DNA of 64,000 nt from NCBI RefSeq assembly GCF_034387475.1, contig NZ_JAXCIL010000002.1, forward strand, positions 806,001-870,000, read 5' to 3'. This document shows, piece by piece, positions 8,523-15,888 of this stretch. The DNA comes from Pseudomonas sp. Teo4. Lineage in GTDB: Bacteria; Pseudomonadota; Gammaproteobacteria; Pseudomonadales; Pseudomonadaceae. Both the position numbers and the translations under genes were made by a program. Position 1 is the first letter of the stretch. Every line of letters starts with the position of its first letter. Under the pieces are notes generated by a model. The model was not told where the DNA came from, did no database searches, and worked only from the letters and a program-made list of their open reading frames with translations.

Positions 8523-10109
8523 ATGAATGGAGTTCTGAGCAAGCGTTCGTGGTGGCAACCGGGCCCGCTACGCGGCCATTTCGCGAGACAAGGCCGCTCC
8601 CACAGCCTGCCGTGGGTTGTGCCTGCGGTGGTGGGCGGGCTGTGGCTGATTGCCAGCCAGCAGCATTGGATGAGCGAGCAAATCCTGCCCGCGCCCTCTC
8701 TGGTCTGGCAGACCGCGCTGGAGTTCGGTTCCGGTGAGCTCTGGGGTCACCTGTGGATAAGTCTTCAGCGGTTGTTCTGGGGGCTGTTTGCCGGAGTCGC
8801 CAGTGGCTTGCTGTTGGGCACCTGGCTGGGGGCTTCGCGCCGTGCGCAGACGCTGGTGCTGCCCACCTTCGTGGCCCTGGCGCAGATCCCGACCCTGGCC
8901 TGGATCCCCTTGTTCATGCTGTTTTTCGGTATTGGCGAACTGCTCAAGCTGGTGGTGCTGATCAAGGCCGTCGTCGTGCCGGTGACCCTGCACACACTGG
9001 TGGGCGTGCGCGATGCACAGCCCAAGCTGCGCGAAGCCGCCGCCGTGCTGCGCCTGCCCCGTCATCTGCTGTTCCTGCGTTTGCTGCTGCCAGCAGCCCT
9101 GCCCGCTTTTCTCACAGGTGTGCGTCTGGCCCTGGCCACCGGCTGGACGTCCTTGCTCGCCGTCGAGTTGCTGGCCTCCAGCGAAGGCATCGGCTACCTG
9201 ATGGTCTGGGGCCGACAGCTGTTCATGCTCGATCTGGTGTTCGTCTGCATTCTGGTCATCGGCCTGGTCGGTGCTGTGTTGGAGCGGGGCTTCTCCGGCC
9301 TGGAGAAACGCCTGCTGTACTGGCCGCAACCGGCAACCGGCGAACAGCAGCGCGGCCCCTTGCACCATGGCTGGCAGAGCCTGCTGCTACCGCTGACACT
9401 ACTTGCCCTATGGCAGGCCAGCAGCAGTTTCGGCTGGGTCGATGCGAATATCCTGACCTCGCCGCTGGAAGTTGTGTGCACCTTGATCAGCGGACTGCTG
9501 GACGGCTCGTTGCCCCAGGCCCTGGTCACAAGCCTGGAACGCACCTTGGGCGGTCTGCTGCTGGGAGGCGGAGCCGGTTTGCTGATCGGCCTGCTGCTGG
9601 GCTTGTCGCAAATAGCCGAACGCGCGTTCGGGCCGAGCCTGTCAGCCTTGCGCCAGGTCGCACTGTTCGCCTGGGTGCCGCTGCTCACCGCCTGGTTCGG
9701 ACTAGGTGAAGGGGCCAAGCAGGTGTTCGTCGCCCTCGCGGCATTCTTCCCGATGCTCATTGCCACCCAGCGCGGCATCGCCGGCCTGTCGCCGCAGTTG
9801 GCCGAAGCCGCACGCACGCTGCGCTTGAGCCTACCCCAACGGCTCCACCGGCTGGTGCTGCCCGGCGCCGCTCCCGCGATTTTCGCCGGCCTGCGCCTGG
9901 CACTGATCTACGCCTGGCTGGGTACCATCGGCGCCGAATACTTCATGCCCTCGGACGGTGGAATCGCCAGCCTGATGATCGGCGCACAGCAACTGTTTCG
10001 CATGGATCAGGTGATGGCCGCCATGGTCCTCATCGGCCTGGTCGGCGCCCTGCTCGGCACCCTGGGACAACGCATTGAATCGCGCGCCACGCGCTGGAGA
10101 ACCGCATGA
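8523..10109 (+). CDS. atsB: Double ABC permease AtsB for sulfate esters
   Basis: A 528-residue inner-membrane protein made of two SsuC/TauC-type permease domains joined head to tail (about residues 30-255 and 280-520). Each half carries the ATPase-contact loop of the family: LREAAAVLRLPRHLLFLRLL in the first and LAEAARTLRLSLPQRLHRLV in the second. Most importers of this kind use two copies of a 250-residue permease, so this fusion supplies the whole channel in one chain, as in S-313. A GAGAGATGG element precedes the ATG. The stop overlaps the atsC start by 4 bases, so the two genes are translationally coupled. Confidence 0.88.
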   Translation: MNGVLSKRSWWQPGPLRGHFARQGRSHSLPWVVPAVVGGLWLIASQQHWMSEQILPAPSLVWQTALEFGSGELWGHLWISLQRLFWGLFAGVASGLLLGTWLGASRRAQTLVLPTFVALAQIPTLAWIPLFMLFFGIGELLKLVVLIKAVVVPVTLHTLVGVRDAQPKLREAAAVLRLPRHLLFLRLLLPAALPAFLTGVRLALATGWTSLLAVELLASSEGIGYLMVWGRQLFMLDLVFVCILVIGLVGAVLERGFSGLEKRLLYWPQPATGEQQRGPLHHGWQSLLLPLTLLALWQASSSFGWVDANILTSPLEVVCTLISGLLDGSLPQALVTSLERTLGGLLLGGGAGLLIGLLLGLSQIAERAFGPSLSALRQVALFAWVPLLTAWFGLGEGAKQVFVALAAFFPMLIATQRGIAGLSPQLAEAARTLRLSLPQRLHRLVLPGAAPAIFAGLRLALIYAWLGTIGAEYFMPSDGGIASLMIGAQQLFRMDQVMAAMVLIGLVGALLGTLGQRIESRATRWRTA

Positions 10110-10969
10110 ACGCCTTCAATACCTCGGCCCTGCTTGCGGCCAATCAACCCGACGCCACGCCACCGCTGGTCAGCTTCGAAGGCGTCGGTAAAACCTTCAC
10201 CGTCGATGGCCAGGCATTCGAGGCCATTCGCAACTTCAACCTGTCGATCAACCAGGGCGAGTTCATCGCCATCGTCGGTGCCTCCGGTTGTGGCAAGTCG
10301 ACACTGCTGCGCCTGCTGGTGGGGCTGGATACTGACTATAGCGGCAGCATCCGCGTCGACGGCCAGCCGGTCAGTGGCATTGGTGGCGAGCGCGGGATCG
10401 TGTTTCAGGAGCACCGGCTATTCCCCTGGCTGACGGTAGAACAGAACATCAGCCTGGGCCTGGTCAACGAGAAGCTCACCCAGGGCGAGCGTGCCCGACG
10501 CATTCACGAGTTCGTGCAACTGGTGGGCCTGGTCGGCTTCGAGTCGGCCTACCCGCACCAGCTTTCCGGCGGCATGGCCCAGCGCGTGGCGATCGCACGA
10601 GGGTTGGTGGCGAGCCCACGCATCCTGTTGCTGGACGAGCCCTTCGGCGCGCTCGATGCACTGACCCGCCAGCAACTGCAGGATGAACTGCTGGCCATTC
10701 GCGAACGAGCAGGTATCACCACATTGCTGGTGACCCACGATGCCGAAGAAGCCACTTACCTGGCCGACCGGGTGGTGGTGCTGGGGCCACGTCCGGGGCG
10801 GATCAAGGCGGTGGTGGAGGTGGATGTGCCACACCCGCGCCTGCGCAGCGGGGTGGCGCTGCATGGGCTGCGTGAAAAGGTGCTGCATCAGATCACCGGG
10901 GATGGCGATTATCTGAAGCCTGCCGTGGCGCGGGTGCAGGGGCTGCGGCCGGAGCTGATTGCGCTCTGA
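10106..10969 (+). CDS. atsC: ABC transporter ATPase AtsC
   Basis: A 287-residue cytoplasmic ATPase that drives the AtsR/AtsB sulfate-ester importer. All nucleotide-binding motifs are visible: Walker A GASGCGKST, signature LSGGMAQR, Walker B ILLLDEP and switch His in LLVTHDAEEA. It belongs to the SsuB/TauB/nitrate group. The ATG overlaps the atsB stop. An inverted REP pair follows within 15 bases and may end the transcript. Confidence 0.9.
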   Translation: MNAFNTSALLAANQPDATPPLVSFEGVGKTFTVDGQAFEAIRNFNLSINQGEFIAIVGASGCGKSTLLRLLVGLDTDYSGSIRVDGQPVSGIGGERGIVFQEHRLFPWLTVEQNISLGLVNEKLTQGERARRIHEFVQLVGLVGFESAYPHQLSGGMAQRVAIARGLVASPRILLLDEPFGALDALTRQQLQDELLAIRERAGITTLLVTHDAEEATYLADRVVVLGPRPGRIKAVVEVDVPHPRLRSGVALHGLREKVLHQITGDGDYLKPAVARVQGLRPELIAL

Positions 10970-10981
10970 GCGGGTGACAAT

Positions 10982-11077
10982 GCCGGCCTCATCGCCGGCA
11001 AGCCGGCTCTCACAGGTACTGCAGTGATCTAAAGATTGTCTCGTCCATGCAGGAGCTGGCTTGCCAGCGATGAGGCC
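10982..11077. repeat. Inverted pair of REP elements
   Basis: GCCTCATCGCCGGCAAGCCG at 10986-11005 faces its partly conserved reverse complement (GCTGGCTTGCCAGCGATGAG) around 11056-11075. This is the P. putida REP family distinct from the CGGGTTTACCCG type. It lies between the convergent atsC and DUF971 genes, at the border between the sulfate-ester cluster and the next operon. Confidence 0.75.
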
Positions 11078-11097
11078 ATCAAAGGCATTACAAGATC

Positions 11098-11370
11098 CTA
11101 CAGGGTGCGCAGGTAGTTCCAGGGATAGATGCCGCGCTCATGACCGTCGCTGAACACCAGTTGCACGCCATACCCCTGCGGTTCGATGCGTTCCACACGT
11201 ACATCCTCGCGCACCAACTGGATGCCGCCGCGCAGTTTTGCCGCGCGGCATTGCGAGCACGGGCAGGCTCCGCGCAACCGTATATGGCTGACGACCTGCT
11301 CCGCGTCGTCCCATTGCACGATCAACTGCCCCGGACCGCGCTTATTGCGAATCTCACCAGGGGCATTCAT
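11098..11370 (-). CDS. DUF971 domain protein (CxxC-containing)
   Basis: A 90-residue protein consisting of one DUF971 domain, also known as the N-terminal domain of gamma-butyrobetaine hydroxylase and found fused to Mrp/ApbC-type iron-sulfur carriers. Cysteines cluster in RGACPCSQC and could bind metal. It starts at the ATG at 11368-11370, which overlaps the stop of the HEAT gene (TGATG); a GTG one codon earlier is possible. As the last gene of an operon with a 2x[4Fe-4S] ferredoxin and a flavoprotein, a part in metal or cluster handling is plausible, but this is inference. Confidence 0.8.
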   Translation of the reverse strand: MNAPGEIRNKRGPGQLIVQWDDAEQVVSHIRLRGACPCSQCRAAKLRGGIQLVREDVRVERIEPQGYGVQLVFSDGHERGIYPWNYLRTL

Positions 11371-12335
11371 CACACGGTTCCTCGCAACTGGGTCAAAGCA
11401 ATGCGCACCGCCTTGCGCACCTCCGGGTCGCTGTCCGCTTCGGCCGCCTGCAGCACCGGCATCGCTCGGGCCTGCCCCAACTCGCCGAGCGCCAGCGCCG
11501 CCTCTTTGCGCAGGTTGGCGATACCATGCCCGAGCAGTTCGCCCAAGGCGTCCAGTGCCTCGACATGGCGAAGCCGCCCCAAGGCGCGGGCGGCGCGCAG
11601 GCGGACCTGCCAGTAGTCGTCAGCCAGCGCTTGCACCAGCGCGGGACCGGCTTGTACATGGCCAACCTTGCCCAACGTGGTGGCAGCTTCTTCGCGCACT
11701 TGCCAGGCGGTGTCGGCCAATGCCGCGACCAAAGCTGGCAGCACACTGACATCGCGCGCCAGGCCCAAGGCACCGATGGCCGCGCGGCGCACCTCGGTGT
11801 CTGGCTCGGTGGCAGCCAGCGCTGCCAGTGCTGGCACTGCAGGTTGGTGCTTGAGCCAACCCAGAATACCCACCGCTTCGCGCCGAACCCCCGCATCCTG
11901 ATCGCTCAGCGCAAGCAGTGCGGGCCCTGCGGCATCTTCCAGGCGCAGCTCGCGCAGGGCTCTCAGGGCGCTGGCGCGCACAAACACATCGGCATGGGTG
12001 GCCCACGGCAAAATCAGTTGGCCTGCTTCAAGGCTCTTGAGCTCGCTCAGGCTCTGCGCAGCAGCCAGGCGTACCGGCTCGGCGGTATCAGCCAATGCGG
12101 CACACAAGGCCTGCACCACTTCAGGCTCTTCCCAGGCTTCGAGTAAACGTGCCGCCTCGGCACGGACTTCATCCGCCGCATCGACCAGCAGTGCATCGGT
12201 CAACCACGGCAGGGCGTCCAGGTCCTCAAGGTCGGCCAGCTCGATCAGTGCGATACGCCGCACGCCAGCGTCTGCATCCTCAAGGCGGGGCAGCAAGTCG
12301 ATGATGTCGGGATTGTCTGTGTTTCGTTCAGTCAT
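11370..12335 (-). CDS. HEAT-repeat (PBS-lyase type) protein
   Basis: A 321-residue, Ala/Leu-rich protein made almost wholly of about ten 31-residue HEAT-like repeats; DVSVLPALVAALADTAWQVR and VGHVQAGPALVQALADDYWQ are two neighbouring examples. Such solenoids bind partner proteins; relatives include phycobilin lyase subunits and scaffolds for enzyme maturation. No signal peptide or catalytic motif is visible. It overlaps the ABC ATPase gene by 4 bases upstream and the DUF971 gene downstream, so it belongs firmly to this operon. Its partner could be the flavoprotein-ferredoxin pair, but nothing in the sequence proves this. Confidence 0.85.
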   Translation of the reverse strand: MTERNTDNPDIIDLLPRLEDADAGVRRIALIELADLEDLDALPWLTDALLVDAADEVRAEAARLLEAWEEPEVVQALCAALADTAEPVRLAAAQSLSELKSLEAGQLILPWATHADVFVRASALRALRELRLEDAAGPALLALSDQDAGVRREAVGILGWLKHQPAVPALAALAATEPDTEVRRAAIGALGLARDVSVLPALVAALADTAWQVREEAATTLGKVGHVQAGPALVQALADDYWQVRLRAARALGRLRHVEALDALGELLGHGIANLRKEAALALGELGQARAMPVLQAAEADSDPEVRKAVRIALTQLRGTV

Positions 12336-13192
12336 AGCGCGATCCGTAGCGGAGGGTGGTCAGTGTCAGGCAGGCCAAGGGGGGTGAGACGCGGCAGTTC
12401 GCGTCCCTCTTCGTGGCGCAACAAGGCCAGACAATGACGCTTGAGGTGGGTGAACGCCGGGCTGGTCAGCAGACTCGCGCGGCGCGGGCGTGGGAAGGTC
12501 AGGCGCAGGTCTTCGATGAAGCGACCGGGGCGCGGGCTCATCACCAGAATGCGATCGGCGAGGAACAGGGCTTCGTCGATATCGTGGGTGACGAAAACCA
12601 CGGTGGTGCGAATGCGCGTCCAGATATCCAGCAGCAACTCCTGCATGCGAGCACGGGTCTGGGCGTCGAGGGCGCCAAACGGTTCGTCCATCAGCAGCAG
12701 GCGTGGCCGGTTGATCAGCACCCTGGCGATCTCGGCACGTTGCTGCATGCCACCGGAGAGCTGGTTGGGCCAGCGTTCGGCGAAGTCGGCAAGGCCGACC
12801 AGCTGGAGCATTTCACTGGCCCGCTGCTGGCGCTCGGCCTTGCTCTGGCCCTGCATCTTCAAGCCGAAGGCAACGTTATCCAGCACATTGCGCCACGGCA
12901 GCAACGTGTGGTGCTGGAATACCATGCCACGTTCGGGGGACGGGCCGCCAACCGCCAGGCCGTCTACACGCAGGTCGCCGCCATTGGGCAACAGATGCCC
13001 GGCCAGAGCGCCCAGCAAGGTGGATTTGCCACAACCGGACGGCCCGAGGATACAGACGAACTCACCCGGGGCCACCGAGAAGTCCAGCGACTGGACGGCT
13101 TCGAACGCTTCTGCGCCATGCCCAAGGCGGATCGATACGCCACGCGCCTCGATGCGCCCAGGTTCGGGGGCCTGCTGATAACTGCTCATCAT
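12332..13192 (-). CDS. ABC transporter ATPase (SsuB/NrtD type)
   Basis: A 286-residue ATPase with Walker A GPSGCGKST, signature LSGGMQQR, Walker B LLLMDEP and switch His in VFVTHDIDEA. It belongs to the nitrate/sulfonate/taurine importer group. The start at 13190-13192 forms an ATGA overlap with the permease stop; a second ATG directly follows. It powers the transporter formed with the permease at 13189-13971 and the binding protein at 13987-15393. The cargo is unknown. Confidence 0.9.
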   Translation of the reverse strand: MMSSYQQAPEPGRIEARGVSIRLGHGAEAFEAVQSLDFSVAPGEFVCILGPSGCGKSTLLGALAGHLLPNGGDLRVDGLAVGGPSPERGMVFQHHTLLPWRNVLDNVAFGLKMQGQSKAERQQRASEMLQLVGLADFAERWPNQLSGGMQQRAEIARVLINRPRLLLMDEPFGALDAQTRARMQELLLDIWTRIRTTVVFVTHDIDEALFLADRILVMSPRPGRFIEDLRLTFPRPRRASLLTSPAFTHLKRHCLALLRHEEGRELPRLTPLGLPDTDHPPLRIAL

Positions 13193-13971
13193 GCCCCCCT
13201 CCGCGCCCGATACCACGGCGTCGCCAGGGCACCCAGACGCTTGACCAGAGCACTGCTGCCCATGCCCAGCGCCCCGATCAGCAACATGCCTACGATGATG
13301 TCCGGGTAGTTCTGCAAGGTATACGACTCCCAGGTGTAGTAGCCGATACCGAACTGCCCAGAGATCATCTCGGCGGTGACCAAGCAGAACCACGAGGTAC
13401 CCATGCCGATGGCCAGGCCAGTGACGATGCTGGGCAACGCCCCTGGCAGCACCACTTCTCGCAGAATCGCCCAGCGCCCGGCACCCAGGCTGCGAGCCGA
13501 AGCCACCAGCCGCGGGTCGACCGCTTCGACGCCATGCACGGTGTTGAGCAAAATCGGGAACAGCGCACCGGTGAAGGTGATGAACACCATGGAAAGCTCC
13601 GACGACGGAAACATCAGGATCGCCAGCGGGATCCATGCCACAGCCGGGATCGGCCGCAGCACTTCCAGGGGCGGTAGCAGTGTGTCCTCGGCCCAGTTCG
13701 AGCGGCCGATCAACAGCCCCAACGTCACACCCAGCAGGACGGCAATGCCATAACCGGCGAACACGCGCATCAGGCTGCTGCCCAGGTGTGCCAGCAAGGC
13801 ACTGGAAGCCAGCAACTGCCAGGCAGCCTCAAGCACCGCTTTCGGCGTGGGCACGTAGGTGAAGGTGAACAGGCCGAAGTCCAGTTTTGCCGTGGCGGCC
13901 AGTTGCCAGAACGACAGGCAGGCCAACAGGGAAGCCAGGCGCACGGGCCAGCGCTTGAAGTCGCGGGTCAT
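13189..13971 (-). CDS. ABC permease (SsuC/TauC type)
   Basis: A 260-residue inner-membrane permease of the nitrate/sulfonate/bicarbonate importer group. About six hydrophobic segments are visible, with the ATPase-contact loop around residues 153-170 (VASARSLGAGRWAILREVVL). Unlike AtsB it is a single-domain permease, so two copies should form the channel. It sits 15 bases after the binding-protein gene and overlaps the ATPase gene by 4 bases. Confidence 0.9.
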   Translation of the reverse strand: MTRDFKRWPVRLASLLACLSFWQLAATAKLDFGLFTFTYVPTPKAVLEAAWQLLASSALLAHLGSSLMRVFAGYGIAVLLGVTLGLLIGRSNWAEDTLLPPLEVLRPIPAVAWIPLAILMFPSSELSMVFITFTGALFPILLNTVHGVEAVDPRLVASARSLGAGRWAILREVVLPGALPSIVTGLAIGMGTSWFCLVTAEMISGQFGIGYYTWESYTLQNYPDIIVGMLLIGALGMGSSALVKRLGALATPWYRARRGA

Positions 13972-13986
13972 GTCAGTGCCTCCCGG

Positions 13987-15393
13987 TCAGCGCTGGGCGA
14001 CCAGTTTCTGGTTGGCGTTGACGAAGTCCAGCGTTTCACCGCCGTGGGCCTTGGCGTATTGCTCGGCCTGGTCCTTGAGCAGGAAGGCCGCCAGTTCGCC
14101 CTTGGCGTTGCGCACGAACCAGGCTTGGTTGGCCAGCAGCTTGATGCCGCTATCGGCAGCCTGGGCATAGATGGCTCGGATGTCCTTGCCTTCCTGCTCA
14201 AGCTGGGCCAGGGCGCCGAGCGCCGCTTCCGGGGAAGCATAGTGGCGAACCTTGTCCTCGCCCCGTACCCAGATCTGCGCCAGGCGGCTGAAGTCGGTGA
14301 TCGGTTTGCCAGTCAGTGCATCGTTGGCCTTGAGCGGCAACGGTTGATAGTTCTTCAACGCCTTGTCGTAATCCAGGCCGGCCTGCTTGAAGGCCGTACG
14401 GATGTACTGGTCGTCGATGAACTGGGTGGTATCCAGGCCGCGATCGGTCTTCTTCAGCAGCTTGAGTGTATCGATAGACGTGGCCACGGCCTGGCGGTAC
14501 TCGGGTTTCCAGGTCAAGTCACGAGTTTGCAGGCCCAGCGGACCGTGGAACAGGTAGTTCACCTCGGCTTCGATACCGGTGACTTTCTCGATCAGTTCGC
14601 TGTACTTCTCAGGCTCGGCGGCAATCAACCGATCCGCTTCGAGGCTGGCCCGCAGGTAGGCGGTGACCACCTCGGGATACTTTTTCGCATAGTCGGCGTC
14701 CACCAGAGCACCGTGGAAAGTCGGCGCGTTGGCCTGCGAGCCGTCGAAGATCTTGCGGGCGAAGCCACGGTTGGGGAACAGCTCGGCGAAGGGCACAAAA
14801 TCGGCATGGGCCTCGATACGATTGCTGCGCAAGGCAGAGCCGGCAATCTCCGGCGCCTGGGCAATGATCCGCACGTCTTTCTGCGGGTCCCAGCCTTGTG
14901 CGGCGACCGCCCGCAACAGCATGCCGTGGGCGGTGGAGGCGAACGGCACGGAGATGGTCTTGCCCTTGAGCTCGCTCAATGACTGCACGCCAGAAGTTGC
15001 CGGCACGACAATGCCATTGCCGCTGCCATGCACACTGCCAGACAACACGCTGATGAACAGGCTGCGCTTGCCAGCGTCCAGGTGGGCAACACCATTGAAC
15101 GAGCCGGGGAAGTCGGCCATGGCGCCAAAGTCCAGTTTGCCGGCGACCATTTCGTTGGTCAGCGGTGCGCCGCTGGTAAAGTTCTTCCACTCGATCTGGT
15201 ACTGCGCGTCCTTGTACTTGCCATCATGGGGCAGGTATTTCTCCAGCAAGCCCAGCTCGCGGATCAACAGGCCGCCGGTGGCGCAATTGATGGTGGTGTC
15301 CTGGGTGCCGATGGCGACCCGAATGGTTTCGGCGCTGGCATTGAGCCCAGCAAACGCCAGCGCGAGGCCGGCCACGGTTGCTACAAGGCGCAT
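13987..15393 (-). CDS. ABC substrate-binding protein with NosL-like C-terminus
   Basis: A 468-residue secreted protein, about 130 residues longer than a normal SsuA/NrtA binding protein. The start at 15391-15393 follows GAGGGGAAA and gives a signal peptide ending near NASA/ET (residue 21). Residues 22 to about 350 form the binding domain (GKLDFGAMADFPGSFNG, SVPFASTAHGML). The last 110 residues contain DIRAIYAQAADSGIKLLANQ and GELAAFLLKDQAEQYAKAHG, which resemble the copper chaperone NosL. The Met/Cys metal ligands typical of NosL are not visible, so this half may bind something else or only serve structure. The ligand is unknown. Confidence 0.82.
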   Translation of the reverse strand: MRLVATVAGLALAFAGLNASAETIRVAIGTQDTTINCATGGLLIRELGLLEKYLPHDGKYKDAQYQIEWKNFTSGAPLTNEMVAGKLDFGAMADFPGSFNGVAHLDAGKRSLFISVLSGSVHGSGNGIVVPATSGVQSLSELKGKTISVPFASTAHGMLLRAVAAQGWDPQKDVRIIAQAPEIAGSALRSNRIEAHADFVPFAELFPNRGFARKIFDGSQANAPTFHGALVDADYAKKYPEVVTAYLRASLEADRLIAAEPEKYSELIEKVTGIEAEVNYLFHGPLGLQTRDLTWKPEYRQAVATSIDTLKLLKKTDRGLDTTQFIDDQYIRTAFKQAGLDYDKALKNYQPLPLKANDALTGKPITDFSRLAQIWVRGEDKVRHYASPEAALGALAQLEQEGKDIRAIYAQAADSGIKLLANQAWFVRNAKGELAAFLLKDQAEQYAKAHGGETLDFVNANQKLVAQR

Positions 15394-15511
15394 AGGTGTT
15401 TCCCCTCGATTCGTTATGAGTATTGGAGTCGTCTCCGCCACCAGGCTTGGGTGGTGGGAAACGAGGGGCATTGCAGGTGGGCGTCCGGTGGTTCGCCGGA
15501 TGGCCGGGCGA

Positions 15512-15757
15512 TTAACGCAACAGGTACGGAATGTCGACCTTCACTGCGCCGGTGGGGCAGTCTTTTTCACAGGGCATGCAGTACCAGCATTCGTCGAAAG
15601 CCATGTAGGCCTTCTGCGTAGCTGGGTTGATGGCCAGCAGGTCCATTGGGCAGACCTCGACGCAGACGGTGCAGCCCTTTTCAGCGATGCATTTGTCTTC
15701 GTCGATGGTTACCGGGGCGCTGCTGCGAAAAAAGATTTCCTGGGGTTGATAGGCCAT
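15512..15757 (-). CDS. 2x[4Fe-4S] ferredoxin (AprB-like)
   Basis: An 81-residue ferredoxin with two cysteine clusters: CIAEKGCTVCVEVCP at about residues 23-37 and CWYCMPCEKDCP at about 57-68. Together they supply eight ligands for two [4Fe-4S] clusters. The layout resembles the cluster part of adenylylsulfate reductase beta (AprB) without its C-terminal tail. The gene follows the AprA-like flavoprotein, so it is likely the electron partner of that enzyme in the cytoplasm. Confidence 0.88.
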   Translation of the reverse strand: MAYQPQEIFFRSSAPVTIDEDKCIAEKGCTVCVEVCPMDLLAINPATQKAYMAFDECWYCMPCEKDCPTGAVKVDIPYLLR

Positions 15758-15840
15758 GTCACGGGGTCCTTGGGGCCTTCGGCCCTCGTTCTAAGTTGTC
15801 GCTGGAGCGGATGGCCCCATCCCTACAGAGCACCACCGCC

Positions 15841-15869
15841 CCTGTGGGAGCCGGCTTGTCAGCGATGGG
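15841..15869. repeat. Single REP element
   Basis: One copy of the P. putida REP sequence (CCTGTGGGAGCCGGCTTGTC and following) in the 131-base gap between the flavoprotein and ferredoxin genes. In this operon position it could tune relative mRNA levels. Confidence 0.7.
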
Positions 15870-15888
15870 CTGCACCGCGGCCCTGAAT

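Noticed and set aside
12332..13636. A 434-codon version of the ABC ATPase
   Set aside because: The first 148 codons overlap the permease gene in another frame; the real start is the ATG at 13190-13192 coupled to the permease stop.
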